Shown piece by piece: positions 16,236-24,821 of a stretch of 64,000 bases of DNA. How positions within the stretch are numbered: the first letter of the stretch is position 1; every line of letters starts with the position of its first letter. The stretch is from Chryseobacterium geocarposphaerae. GTDB lineage: Bacteria > Bacteroidota > Bacteroidia > Flavobacteriales > Weeksellaceae. The position numbers and the translations under genes are program-made. The DNA lies in NCBI RefSeq assembly GCF_002797535.1, contig NZ_PGFD01000002.1, positions 682,001-746,000 of the forward strand. The letters run 5' to 3'. The notes under the pieces are model-generated. The model saw nothing but the letters and a program-made list of their open reading frames with translations, was not told where the DNA came from and did no database searches.

Positions 16236-17912
16236 ATGAAAAAATATTCTTCTAAAAGAAGTATTCAGATACTCGCACACCTTCTTCAACAATATGGAAT
16301 TTCAGACGTAGTTATCTCTCCGGGATCAAGAAATGCTCCTTTGGCGATTCATTTTTCAGAAATGGATAATTTCCATTGTTACAGTATTGTAGATGAAAGA
16401 AGTGCTGCTTTTGTAGGAATGGGAATGGCAAAGAGTGAGAAAAAGCCGGTTGCTATTACCTGTACAAGCGGATCTGCTGCGGCCAATTATTATCCGGCCA
16501 TTACAGAAGCATTTTATCAGAATATTCCTCTGTTGATTTTAACGGCAGACAGACCTACGGATTTTGTAGATCTTTTTGACGGACAGACCATAAGACAGAA
16601 CAATATTTTTCATCAGCATTCATATGGCGATTTTCAGCTTTTGGAGGACAGCAAGGAAAACGCAGAAGACCAGAATTTTGAAACCATTAAAAAGGCAATT
16701 GAGCTTTGTTTTGAAAAACAAGGTCCGGTTCACATTAATATTCCTTTGGAAGAACCATTATATGAATTGGTTTCTGAGCTTCCTACTTTTCCTACAGTGG
16801 AAAAAACAATTAAGCATAAAGAATATGAGATTCCATCCAATTTGATTGCAGACTGGAATACTTCTCAACGGATTATGCTTTTGATAGGGACAAGAGATTA
16901 CAGCCCTGAATTGGAAAATCAGCTGACGCAATTGGTCAAAAATCATTCTGTAGTGGTATTGAGTGAGGCCAATTCTAATCTGCATCACGAAAAATTCTTT
17001 AAACATATAGACCGTTATATTTTTAATTTCACGGAGCAAGATTATAAAACCTATGCTCCGGATTTGTTGATTACAGTAGGTCAGAATGTGGTATCAAAAA
17101 AAGTAAAGCAATTTTTAAGAAACGCACATCCGAAGCAGCATTGGCATCTGGATGAGGTTTGGCAGCCGGATACTTATTTTTCTTTAACTGAAAAAATTGA
17201 AGTAAAGCCTGAAGTTTTCTTTGCTAAACTCTTGAAATTTGTCAGCCTTGAGCCTAAACCTTATTACAATCTTTGGGATGTTTTAAGAGATAAAAAGGAT
17301 GCTAAACATGAGTTGTTTCTGAATAAGATCGATTTTTCGGATTTCTATTTCTTTAATAAAGCTTCTCAAACGATTCCGGAGAATTATAATATCCATTTCA
17401 GTAACAGTTCGGCAATAAGATATGCACAGCTGTTTGATTTTGGGAAAAATAGAATTTACTGTAACAGAGGAACCAGTGGAATTGATGGCTCTACTTCTAC
17501 AGCAATGGGTTTTGCTATTAAAAATGCGAATCCGACTTTGCTGATTACGGGAGATTTGAGCTTCTTCTATGACATCAACGGACTTTGGAATCAATATATT
17601 CCTCCATTTGTAAGGGTGATTATTTTTAATAACGGTGAAGGAAATATCTTTAAAATCATTCCGGGGCCTGGAAATGCTAATCCCAATACGTTAGATGAAT
17701 TTATTGCTACAAAACACCATAAAAATGCAGAGCATTTAGCCAAGCATTTTGGTTTTTCTTATATCAGAGTTGAAGATGAGCTTACCCTTGACAGAGTAAT
17801 GGAGAATTTTTTCAAAGCAGATACCCAACCGAAAATTTTGGAAGTCAATACGTACGGAAAAAACAGTGCAGATGTTCTGAAAGCTTATTTTGAATTTATG
17901 AAAGAAGAATAA
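16236..17912 (+). CDS. menD: 2-succinyl-5-enolpyruvyl-6-hydroxy-3-cyclohexene-1-carboxylate synthase
   Basis: A 558-residue thiamine-diphosphate enzyme that adds 2-oxoglutarate-derived succinic semialdehyde to isochorismate in menaquinone synthesis. Family marks are VVISPGSRNAPLAIHF at the start, VDERSAAFVGMGMAK, TCTSGSAAANYYPA and TADRP. The diphosphate-binding stretch is GDLSFFYDINGLWN. The length is normal. Menaquinone is the main quinone of flavobacteria and is also the likely electron acceptor for the VKOR fusion in this window. It is followed by a bidirectional terminator and converges on pabC/pabB, which also use chorismate. Confidence 0.95.
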   Translation: MKKYSSKRSIQILAHLLQQYGISDVVISPGSRNAPLAIHFSEMDNFHCYSIVDERSAAFVGMGMAKSEKKPVAITCTSGSAAANYYPAITEAFYQNIPLLILTADRPTDFVDLFDGQTIRQNNIFHQHSYGDFQLLEDSKENAEDQNFETIKKAIELCFEKQGPVHINIPLEEPLYELVSELPTFPTVEKTIKHKEYEIPSNLIADWNTSQRIMLLIGTRDYSPELENQLTQLVKNHSVVVLSEANSNLHHEKFFKHIDRYIFNFTEQDYKTYAPDLLITVGQNVVSKKVKQFLRNAHPKQHWHLDEVWQPDTYFSLTEKIEVKPEVFFAKLLKFVSLEPKPYYNLWDVLRDKKDAKHELFLNKIDFSDFYFFNKASQTIPENYNIHFSNSSAIRYAQLFDFGKNRIYCNRGTSGIDGSTSTAMGFAIKNANPTLLITGDLSFFYDINGLWNQYIPPFVRVIIFNNGEGNIFKIIPGPGNANPNTLDEFIATKHHKNAEHLAKHFGFSYIRVEDELTLDRVMENFFKADTQPKILEVNTYGKNSADVLKAYFEFMKEE

Positions 17913-17926
17913 ACATTATCTAAAAT

Positions 17927-17959
17927 AAAAGCCTCAGTATTTTAATACTGAGGCTTTTT
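17927..17959. terminator. Bidirectional terminator between menD and the pabC-like gene
   Basis: AAAAGCCTCAGTATT pairs with AATACTGAGGCTTTTT, a near-perfect stem with A and T runs on the two sides, between two convergent genes. Confidence 0.9.
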
Positions 17960-17961
17960 AT

Positions 17962-18588
17962 TTAAATATCCAGATATTCTTCATTATCGGGAAGATTGAT
18001 AATTCTGTCGATAGGATAGACAAACATATCATCAAAATCATTCAGTGCATTAATCAGCTGAAAATGTGAGAATTGTTTAATATTTTGCAGAGTGATCTCT
18101 GTCTCTTTTATTTTTTTATGTTTCAGTAAATTTTGTCTTTGTACTCCGTTCAGGAGGTATGTAGAAGGAGTAAACCAGTCTTTTCCTTTCAAAAAAAGAA
18201 GATTAGAGAAAGAGGTATCTGTAATATGGTTGTTTTTTACAATAATAATCTCTTCGGCTTTAGCTTTCATTTTCATCTTGTCGAGCTCTTTTCTGTCCTC
18301 AAACTTGAAAGAATAATCGTAGCTGTTGTTTTCTACCAATTGAAAATCGGCTATTTCGGGAATAGCATAAGGAATCATCTGGGTACGCACTTTTTTATCA
18401 AGATCATACACGAGTCTAAGCTTGAAAAGGCCATCCTCATCATGTTCAAGATGGTTATATATTTTTTTCAGATCAATAGAGCCTTCTTTTCCAAAATGTG
18501 AAAAAGTATGATTGATGCGCTTTTGATGAAATTCCAGAAGAAAAATTTCCTGATCTTCTACTTTAATGCTCTCAATGAATTGGGACAT
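17962..18588 (-). CDS. pabC: Class IV aminotransferase, probable 4-amino-4-deoxychorismate lyase
   Basis: A 208-residue protein of PLP fold type IV, shorter than most PabC proteins (about 270). Visible family features are the N-terminal HQKRINHTF, the middle segment FKLRLVYD, a Lys-rich stretch (KMKMKAKAEE) and ITDTSFSNLLF, the usual E/D-x-S-x-SN region. PabC releases pyruvate from aminodeoxychorismate to give 4-aminobenzoate for folate. The assignment is supported by a 17-base overlap with the upstream pabB gene. Specificity cannot be read from sequence alone, and the short length makes the call less than certain. Confidence 0.72.
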   Translation of the reverse strand: MSQFIESIKVEDQEIFLLEFHQKRINHTFSHFGKEGSIDLKKIYNHLEHDEDGLFKLRLVYDLDKKVRTQMIPYAIPEIADFQLVENNSYDYSFKFEDRKELDKMKMKAKAEEIIIVKNNHITDTSFSNLLFLKGKDWFTPSTYLLNGVQRQNLLKHKKIKETEITLQNIKQFSHFQLINALNDFDDMFVYPIDRIINLPDNEEYLDI

Positions 18589-19540
18589 ATATTTTGTTTT
18601 TCATTTCCTGATATTCGTCTTCTAATTTACTCATGTGCGTTATTCCGCCTCCGCTTTTGAAATAAAGATTATTACCTTCTTTTTCAATAAAGCGTATCAT
18701 TACACAGCTGTCAAGGCTTTTTCCATCAAACCAGCCGCAAACTCCTGTGTAATATCCTCTTGTATATCCTTCCGCGCTAAGGATGATTTCTAAAGTTTTG
18801 GGTTTGGGAGCGCCTAATATAGAGCCGGCGGGAAGGAGTGTTTTCATAATACTGCCTACCTTTCCATTAAACTCAGGCTTTATAAATCCTGAAATTTCAG
18901 AGCTCATGGCAAATAAATCTTTTTGTTGTGTTTTTATAAAATCAATGTATTGAAACTTATCTACTTTCACATCATCAGCTACCATGCTCAGATCATTTCT
19001 TAGTAAATCCACTACGGTGTAATGCTCAGCTTTTTCTTTTTTATCGTTCTTTAAAATTTCAGCGGCATTATCCAAAGAAGCATCAATTGTTCCTTTCATA
19101 GGATAAGTCAGGATTTTCCCATCAATAATCTTCACAAAAGTTTCAGGAGAAAAAAATACAAAAAAATCTTTATAAAAAACCTTGTATTTGGCATTTGAAT
19201 GATAAAAAATTTCTTCAAGTGTTAAATTCGTTTCAATTTTGGTTTTTCGGGTATAATTAACAAGATACGAGTTCCCTAAACGAATATTTTTCTGAACTTC
19301 ATTAAATCCTTTTTCAAAGCTTTCCTGAGTTTCCGGAAAAGAGATCCATTCCACTTTTTTATTGAGCTCTGAGACCTTTTCTACGTTTGAAAAGTTTTGA
19401 AAATCAATAAGTAAACCTGATTCTTTAATGTCACTTTCTTTAAATACCTCCACATTCTCGCCAAGAAAATCGATGATGAAGAAATAAGGAACCTTCTGAA
19501 GAGAAAGTTCGTCCATTTCCATAAATTTTTGATGATTCAT
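18572..19540 (-). CDS. pabB: Aminodeoxychorismate synthase component I
   Basis: A 322-residue chorismate-binding enzyme (from the ATG at 19540). Marks are YLVNYTRKTKIETN, FSPETFVKI, YPMKGTIDASLDNA, HYTVVDLLRNDLS, LLPAGSILGAPKPKTLEII and CVMIRFIEK. The PMKGTI motif, with Lys in place of the Arg of some relatives, is typical of PabB. It makes 4-amino-4-deoxychorismate from chorismate and ammonia for folate. Longer in-frame starts reach 19549 and 19615, but these fall at or upstream of the promoter box at 19554-19561, so I prefer 19540. The downstream overlapping gene is the class IV aminotransferase. Confidence 0.85.
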   Translation of the reverse strand: MNHQKFMEMDELSLQKVPYFFIIDFLGENVEVFKESDIKESGLLIDFQNFSNVEKVSELNKKVEWISFPETQESFEKGFNEVQKNIRLGNSYLVNYTRKTKIETNLTLEEIFYHSNAKYKVFYKDFFVFFSPETFVKIIDGKILTYPMKGTIDASLDNAAEILKNDKKEKAEHYTVVDLLRNDLSMVADDVKVDKFQYIDFIKTQQKDLFAMSSEISGFIKPEFNGKVGSIMKTLLPAGSILGAPKPKTLEIILSAEGYTRGYYTGVCGWFDGKSLDSCVMIRFIEKEGNNLYFKSGGGITHMSKLEDEYQEMKNKIYVPIH

Positions 19541-19553
19541 TGAAAACATTCGA

Positions 19554-19561
19554 CAAAAGTA
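19554..19561 (-). promoter_or_regulatory. -7 box of pabB
   Basis: The minus strand reads TACTTTTG, with TTTG 22 bases upstream in the TTTTTG run. It is 14 bases before the chosen ATG and faces away from the plus-strand box at 19574. Confidence 0.5.
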
Positions 19562-19573
19562 ATTATTGATGTT

Positions 19574-19581
19574 TACTTTTG
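19574..19581 (+). promoter_or_regulatory. -7 box of the 19597 membrane protein gene
   Basis: TACTTTTGC is a full -7 match, 15 bases before the ATG at 19597. A weak TTCG lies 21 bases upstream. The in-frame TTG at 19579 falls inside this box, so it is unlikely to be a start. Confidence 0.5.
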
Positions 19582-19596
19582 CACAAAAATTTTTTG

Positions 19597-20319
19597 ATGC
19601 AGAACAAATATCCACAGAAACCGGGAATTGATTTTATTTTGAAGCAGGCTTTTTTCTATTGGAATAAGACATTGGTTTTTCAGCTGATGTTTTCCATCAT
19701 TTATTTTGCCATTTTTTTTACGTCTCTTTTTTTCTTTGCCTCTAAATACGGAATTTGGGACCAGCAACAGGAATTGATGGATGCTTTTAAAATAAGTACA
19801 GAAGCGTATATTGAAAAAGCTGCAGAACTGGGAGCAACAGAGAATTCTCTATATTTCAGATATGCGTTCTTGGGAACTCTTGTTTTCCTGTATCCTTTAA
19901 ATATTGGACTTTTCCAGATTTTCAAAAAAATAGATTTGAAAGAGAAATTAGAGCTTTCCGACCTGTTTGTCGGATATAACGGGCTCAATTTTTTCAAATA
20001 TATATCCTATGCATTATTTTGGTTTATGGTCTATGCGATAGTTTTTGGTACATTTATTTTACCTACAGTATGGGTTTGTATTACACTATTCGTGGCACCG
20101 CTTATGTTCTTTGACAACAGAAGAAGTTTTGAAGCCATATCTTTAAATTTTAAAGTGCTAAAAAGCTATTTTGTTGAAATTTTTGTATGCATTATTGTTG
20201 CTTTCCTTTTCAAATACATTGGTTTTGCTGTATTTTTTATCGGAGGACTTTTTACGTTTCCATTCTGGAATGCAATGATCTATTCACTTTATAAAGCTGT
20301 TTTTACGGATAAAAGTTAA
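19597..20319 (+). CDS. Multi-pass membrane protein, unknown function
   Basis: A 240-residue protein with about five or six hydrophobic helices (for example VFQLMFSIIYFAIFFTSLFFF near residues 25-45 and a block near 130-180). It shares a general plan with the next gene and with the gene at 58373: a soluble N-terminus, DLFVGY- or DFKDFM-like motifs, then paired helices. I recognise a broad group of Bacteroidetes membrane proteins of unknown function. The promoter box lies directly upstream, and the following membrane protein gene is co-oriented, so an operon through to 22477 is likely. Confidence 0.65.
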   Translation: MQNKYPQKPGIDFILKQAFFYWNKTLVFQLMFSIIYFAIFFTSLFFFASKYGIWDQQQELMDAFKISTEAYIEKAAELGATENSLYFRYAFLGTLVFLYPLNIGLFQIFKKIDLKEKLELSDLFVGYNGLNFFKYISYALFWFMVYAIVFGTFILPTVWVCITLFVAPLMFFDNRRSFEAISLNFKVLKSYFVEIFVCIIVAFLFKYIGFAVFFIGGLFTFPFWNAMIYSLYKAVFTDKS

Positions 20320-20386
20320 ATTTTCAGATACTTAACCTTTGTTTTATCAAAAAAAATTAAATTTGATAAATCATAAAATATTAACC

Positions 20387-21124
20387 ATGTCTGAATTTAA
20401 CGAATTTGACCAGCAAGGTTCTGTACCCAATCGGGATACCGGATCTATTATTTCGCATGCTTTCGAAATGTATAAAGGCATCTTTCTATATGCTATTGTG
20501 AGCATGATCATTTATGTGATTGCGGACTCAATTCTGGAATCTCTTGTAGGATTTAACCTTTGGAGTTTTGGTGAGAATATCAGAGATTCTGATGGTGATA
20601 TTTCCAATTATAGGTATTATTATTCACCTGGATTTTCCCTGTATTATTCTTTTTCAGGAGTTTTAGGAGCTCTGTTGTCTCCGATATATGTAGGATTGAT
20701 TTACATGACCAATAAATATAATAATAAAGCGACTATAGAATTTTCTGACCTGTTTATCGGCTACAGACAAAATTTTGTAAATATTCTGATTTATAGTTTA
20801 ATTACGCATGTTGTGCTAAGAATTGCATTGGCTATGTGTGGTATTCCATTCTTTTTGGTCTTCCCTTTCTTCTTGTTGGGCTATCCTATTTTACTTTTTG
20901 AAAATGCTTCGGCAATAGATGCAATGGGAAAAGCATACAATATTGCAAAAGATAATTACGGAACGTTCTTTGTTGTGTCACTTTTAGGGCTCATATTAAG
21001 CTTTTGCGGTCTTTTGGCATGTTGTATCGGGGTGCTTTTAACGGGAGCATTCATGACGACTGTAATGTATTCCGCTTACTGTGCTTATTTGGGAAAACCG
21101 AGGCAGATAACATACAATAAATAA
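20387..21124 (+). CDS. Multi-pass membrane protein of the kind often mislabelled beta-carotene monooxygenase
   Basis: A 245-residue protein starting MSEFNEFDQQGS at the ATG 20387. Residues 1-25 are polar and about five helices follow. The motif EFSDLFIGYRQNF parallels ELSDLFVGYNGLNFF in the preceding protein, so the two are probably paralogues. Databases often name such proteins beta-carotene 15,15'-monooxygenase, but none of the four metal-binding His of that enzyme are arranged here. I therefore call it a membrane protein of unknown function. Its stop is two bases from the AI-2E gene start. Confidence 0.65.
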   Translation: MSEFNEFDQQGSVPNRDTGSIISHAFEMYKGIFLYAIVSMIIYVIADSILESLVGFNLWSFGENIRDSDGDISNYRYYYSPGFSLYYSFSGVLGALLSPIYVGLIYMTNKYNNKATIEFSDLFIGYRQNFVNILIYSLITHVVLRIALAMCGIPFFLVFPFFLLGYPILLFENASAIDAMGKAYNIAKDNYGTFFVVSLLGLILSFCGLLACCIGVLLTGAFMTTVMYSAYCAYLGKPRQITYNK

Positions 21125-21126
21125 TA

Positions 21127-22212
21127 ATGAATAAAGATAAACAGATCAGCAGTGTTGCCATAAAGCAAGTTTCCCTACTTGCAATCATTCTAATTTTAGC
21201 GGGATTAATTTGTTTTAATCTTGCCCTTTTTATTCCTTCCGTACTGGGCGCAATTACCATTTATGTCGTTTGCCGGAAATATAATTTCTATCTTCAGGAG
21301 GAAAAAAAATGGAAACCCTGGCTTTCTTCTTTGGTATTAATGCTTGCTAGTTTGATTATTCTTATCCTGCCTATTTATTTTATAGCTGATCTTTTGATTG
21401 AAAAACTGGGAAATGCACAGGCTTATATGGACAAGTTTAATGTGTTTCTGGAAAAAATACATTCTTATATTTATTCAAAAGTTGGATTTGATATTTTAAG
21501 CAAAGAAAACATGGATAAACTGAAAAGTAACGTTGGGCAGTTCTCAACCAAAGCGTTGAGCGGTACTTTCAATACGCTTACAGTAGTCATATCGATGTAT
21601 TTTATTCTTTATTTTATGCTGGAAAAGCCCCGCTTTTTTGAAAGAATAATCTCTTCTTCGGCACCTCTTAAAAGAGCAAATGTGTCGTTGATTGGTGAAA
21701 AAATGCGAAAATTGATTATTGCAAACGCTATCGGAATCCCGGTTGTTGCGATGGGGCAAGGTTTAGTGGGTTTGGTAGGATATTTCATTTTTGGAGCACC
21801 CAGTCCTGTTCTGCTTTTTGCACTTACTGCAGCGGCTTCCATGATCCCGGTCGTAGGTGCGGCAATAGTATATGTTCCGATCTGTATTTTTATGATTGCA
21901 GAAGGAAACACAGGACAGGGAATCGGATTAGCTATTTATTGTCTTGTCATTGTAGGATTGACAGACAATTTATTACGGTTTACGCTGTTAAAAAAATTAG
22001 AAAATATTCATCCTTTAAATACTGTTTTCGGAATTATCATGGGTATGAATCTGTTTGGCTTTATGGGGCTTATTTTTGGACCGATTCTCATTTCCTTAAC
22101 CCTTCTTTTAATTCAGGTTTACAGAAATGAATTTTCAGAAGAAAGCGTCCCTGATTTAAAGCTTCCGGATAGTGATGAAGAAACTGATAATAAAATTAAT
22201 ATAATAGTATAA
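21127..22212 (+). CDS. AI-2E family (PerM-like) transporter
   Basis: A 361-residue protein with the pattern of this family: two early helices, a soluble amphipathic middle (about residues 95-145), then a cluster of helices. These include the family block FGAPSPVLLFALTAAASMIPVVGAAIVYVP and GLTDNLLRFTLL near residues 215-300. The family includes E. coli TqsA/PerM and some ion exporters; autoinducer-2 transport is not shown here. It follows the two membrane protein genes with almost no gap, and a DUF3820 gene follows one base after its stop. Confidence 0.85.
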   Translation: MNKDKQISSVAIKQVSLLAIILILAGLICFNLALFIPSVLGAITIYVVCRKYNFYLQEEKKWKPWLSSLVLMLASLIILILPIYFIADLLIEKLGNAQAYMDKFNVFLEKIHSYIYSKVGFDILSKENMDKLKSNVGQFSTKALSGTFNTLTVVISMYFILYFMLEKPRFFERIISSSAPLKRANVSLIGEKMRKLIIANAIGIPVVAMGQGLVGLVGYFIFGAPSPVLLFALTAAASMIPVVGAAIVYVPICIFMIAEGNTGQGIGLAIYCLVIVGLTDNLLRFTLLKKLENIHPLNTVFGIIMGMNLFGFMGLIFGPILISLTLLLIQVYRNEFSEESVPDLKLPDSDEETDNKINIIV

Positions 22213-22213
22213 A

Positions 22214-22477
22214 GTGGAAGGAATAAACCCTGAAATATTAAAAGAAATTTGTGTCGTTAAAATGCCTTTCGGGAAATATGAAGGGACAATTCTAGCCGAT
22301 CTGCCGGTAAGTTATCTGGAATGGTTTTATCGCAAAGGAATGCCAAACGGGAAGCTAGGCATGCAGCTTTCAACAATTTATGAAATTAAACTGAATGGTT
22401 TGATGGATTTATTAATTCCTCTTCGAGGTGGAGCTGTAAATTACGAGAAGCTTAAAACGAAAACATTTAAATTTTAA
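22214..22477 (+). CDS. DUF3820 family protein
   Basis: An 87-residue protein. The core MPFGKYEGTILADLPVSYLEWFYRKGMP and the following Gly-Lys-Leu-Gly and YEIKLNGL segments match DUF3820, a small family sometimes named as a quorum-sensing-regulated virulence factor. That role is not supported here. The start is a GTG at 22214 (read as Met-Glu-Gly-Ile-Asn), one base after the AI-2E stop, which suggests translational coupling. An internal ATG exists at the MPFGK position but would remove conserved residues upstream. Confidence 0.8.
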   Translation: MEGINPEILKEICVVKMPFGKYEGTILADLPVSYLEWFYRKGMPNGKLGMQLSTIYEIKLNGLMDLLIPLRGGAVNYEKLKTKTFKF

Positions 22478-22483
22478 AATAAG

Positions 22484-22512
22484 TTTCGGCGGCATCGAAG
22501 ATGCCGCCGAAA
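22484..22512 (+). other. Perfect 13-bp hairpin between two small genes
   Basis: TTTCGGCGGCATC (22484-22496) pairs perfectly with GATGCCGCCGAAA (22500-22512) around GAA. Only a weak A/T stretch follows, so it is a poor plus-strand terminator by sequence. It ends seven bases before the ATG at 22520 and is much more GC-rich than its surroundings. It may end or stabilise the upstream mRNA, or block translation of the next gene. Confidence 0.6.
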
Positions 22513-22519
22513 AATAATT

Positions 22520-22765
22520 ATGATTGCTGATTCAATTTATTTTCTTATTACAGGGCTAGTAGCCTTTTTTCAAGGTAGAAATTACTATAATAATGCCAAC
22601 GAAATCTATTATGAAGAATATGATAAAGCAATAAGCTGGATAAGACAAAAATTCCTTTTTTTATATAAGCCTTCACGTATGCGATTTTTGGGATGTGTAC
22701 TTATGTTATTAGGAGTAATAAACTTTTTTCTTGTTTTTTATGCATTAGTTAAAGCATATTTTTAA
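22520..22765 (+). CDS. Small two-helix membrane protein
   Basis: An 81-residue protein with a hydrophobic helix at about 3-17 ([14 protein letters not shown]), a polar middle rich in Tyr, Asn and Glu, and a second helix at about 57-80 ([21 protein letters not shown]). I recognise no family. It starts just after a strong hairpin, and its TAA overlaps the minus-strand stop of uvrB in a shared TTAA. Confidence 0.6.
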   Translation: MIADSIYFLITGLVAFFQGRNYYNNANEIYYEEYDKAISWIRQKFLFLYKPSRMRFLGCVLMLLGVINFFLVFYALVKAYF

Positions 22766-24753
22766 TCCCTCAAAGCTGCAATTTCATCTCTCAACTTAGC
22801 AGCCTTTATAAAATCAAGGTTTTTCGCTGCAGTCTCCATTTCTTTTTGTTTCTGTGCAATGATTTTTTCTACATCTTCAGAAGTGTAAGAAGCTTTGGTT
22901 TCGGCAACTTTCTGTAGAATTTCTTTCTGAGTATATTTTTCGTCTGGGAAATCTTTACTTCGTCCAACCAGATTCTCAGATATTTTTTTATTAAGCGCTT
23001 GAGGAACTTTCCCGTGCTCTTCGTTATACTGCATTTGTTTGGCACGACGATATTCCGTTTCATCAAGTGTTGCCTGCATCGATTTTGTAATCTTGTCGGC
23101 GTACATAATAGCTTTACCATTGACATTTCTCGCCGCACGACCTACCGTTTGGATCATAGATCTTCGGCTTCTTAACATCCCTTCTTTGTCGGCATCAAGA
23201 ATGGCAACCAGTGAGACTTCAGGTAAATCCAATCCTTCTCGTAATAGATTGACTCCAATTAAAACATCAAAAAGACCAAGACGTAAATCCTGCATGATCT
23301 GAATACGCTCCAAGGTTTCTACATCAGAATGAATATATCTGGTTCGTATCCCGAATTTTGTAAAATATTTGGTAAGTTCTTCAGCCATTTTCTTGGTTAA
23401 GGTGGTCACTAAAACCCTTTCATCGGCATCTGCTCTTTTCTGAATTTCCTCCATTAAATCATCAATTTGATTTAAAGTAGGTCTTACTTCGATAATAGGG
23501 TCTAAAAGCCCGGTCGGACGAATAATCTGCTCAATATATTCACCTCCGGTTTTTTCAAGCTCATAATCAGCAGGTGTCGCAGAAACATAAATCACCTGAT
23601 TTTGCATGCCTTCAAACTCCTGGAATTTTAAGGGTCGGTTATCCATTGCAGCAGGAAGCCTGAAACCATATTCAACCAAAGACTCTTTTCTGCTTCTATC
23701 TCCTCCATACATGGCGTGAACCTGTGGAATGGTAACGTGACTTTCATCAATCACCATTAAAAAATCTTTTGGGAAATAGTCAATCAGACAGAACGGTCTT
23801 GTTCCTGGTTCTCTGCCATCCAGATATCTTGAATAATTTTCTATCCCCGAACAATACCCTAATTCTTTAATCATTTCTAAATCAAGCTCGGTTCTTTCCT
23901 GTAATCTTTTAGCTTCTAAAGGTTTTTCAACAGAATTAAAAAAGTCAACCTGTTTTACAAGGTCATCCTGAATATTACGAATGGCACCATTCAATGTTTC
24001 CTTTGAGGTTACAAATAAATTAGCAGGATAAATCTGAATTTGTTCAAAGTTTGAGGTTACATTACCAGAAACAGGATCAAAGCTCTGGATTTTTTCAATC
24101 TCATCACCAAAAAACTGAATTCTTATAGCGTTATCTGCATAAGCAGGAAACACATCAATCACATCTCCTTTTACACGGAATGTTCCCCTTTGGAATTCGT
24201 TTAAGGTTCTTGCGTATAATGCGTTAACCAACGAGTGAAGTAAGGCCGTTCTTGTTGTTTTCTCTCCCAATTCAAGAGAAATAAGTGATTTATGAAATTC
24301 ATTTGGGTTTCCGATACCATAAATACAGGAAACCGAAGCAACAATCAAAACATCTCTTCTTCCGGAAAGTAAACTAGCGGTTGCAGACAGACGAAGTTTT
24401 TCTACTTCTTCATTAATACTTAAATCTTTCTCAATATACGTTCCGGAACTGGCAATATAAGCTTCAGGCTGGTAATAGTCGTAATAACTTACAAAATATT
24501 CTACAGCATTTTCAGGGAAAAATTCTTTAAACTCCATAAAAAGCTGAGCGGCCAGTGTTTTATTATGTGCTAAAACCAATGTAGGTCTTTGAACATTGTT
24601 CACGACATTGGCAATGGTAAACGTTTTTCCGGATCCGGTTACCCCCAATAACGTTTGGTATTTCTCACCAATTTCTATTCCATGGGTAAGCTTTTCGATC
24701 GCTTTGGGCTGATCTCCGGTTGGCTGATATTCTGACTGAAGTTTGAATTGCAT
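22762..24753 (-). CDS. uvrB: Excinuclease ABC subunit B
   Basis: A 663-residue DNA repair helicase, the normal length. The Walker A motif is [12 protein letters not shown] (about residue 35-46), and the beta-hairpin region [15 protein letters not shown] that locks the damaged strand is intact. [11 protein letters not shown] carries the DE box. [23 protein letters not shown] and the QTVGRAARN helicase motifs are clear. The UVR domain that contacts UvrC closes the protein ([23 protein letters not shown] type). It cuts out bulky lesions together with UvrA and UvrC. The stop overlaps that of the small membrane protein on the other strand. Confidence 0.97.
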   Translation of the reverse strand: MQFKLQSEYQPTGDQPKAIEKLTHGIEIGEKYQTLLGVTGSGKTFTIANVVNNVQRPTLVLAHNKTLAAQLFMEFKEFFPENAVEYFVSYYDYYQPEAYIASSGTYIEKDLSINEEVEKLRLSATASLLSGRRDVLIVASVSCIYGIGNPNEFHKSLISLELGEKTTRTALLHSLVNALYARTLNEFQRGTFRVKGDVIDVFPAYADNAIRIQFFGDEIEKIQSFDPVSGNVTSNFEQIQIYPANLFVTSKETLNGAIRNIQDDLVKQVDFFNSVEKPLEAKRLQERTELDLEMIKELGYCSGIENYSRYLDGREPGTRPFCLIDYFPKDFLMVIDESHVTIPQVHAMYGGDRSRKESLVEYGFRLPAAMDNRPLKFQEFEGMQNQVIYVSATPADYELEKTGGEYIEQIIRPTGLLDPIIEVRPTLNQIDDLMEEIQKRADADERVLVTTLTKKMAEELTKYFTKFGIRTRYIHSDVETLERIQIMQDLRLGLFDVLIGVNLLREGLDLPEVSLVAILDADKEGMLRSRRSMIQTVGRAARNVNGKAIMYADKITKSMQATLDETEYRRAKQMQYNEEHGKVPQALNKKISENLVGRSKDFPDEKYTQKEILQKVAETKASYTSEDVEKIIAQKQKEMETAAKNLDFIKAAKLRDEIAALRD

Positions 24754-24765
24754 CTAACAAAATTA

Positions 24766-24797
24766 CAAAATAAAACCGTTCTGAAATATCAGAACGG
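24766..24797 (-). terminator. Terminator of the blaR1-like gene
   Basis: CCGTTCTGA (24776-24784) pairs with TCAGAACGG (24789-24797), loop AATA. The A run on the plus strand gives a T run on the minus strand, after the stop at 24822. Confidence 0.8.
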
Positions 24798-24821
24798 CCT
24801 TAATCGTCATTTGTATTTTAT

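Noticed and set aside
19579..19596. TTG start giving six extra residues to the membrane protein at 19597
   Set aside because: The TTG is within the TACTTTTGC -7 box, so it would not be transcribed.
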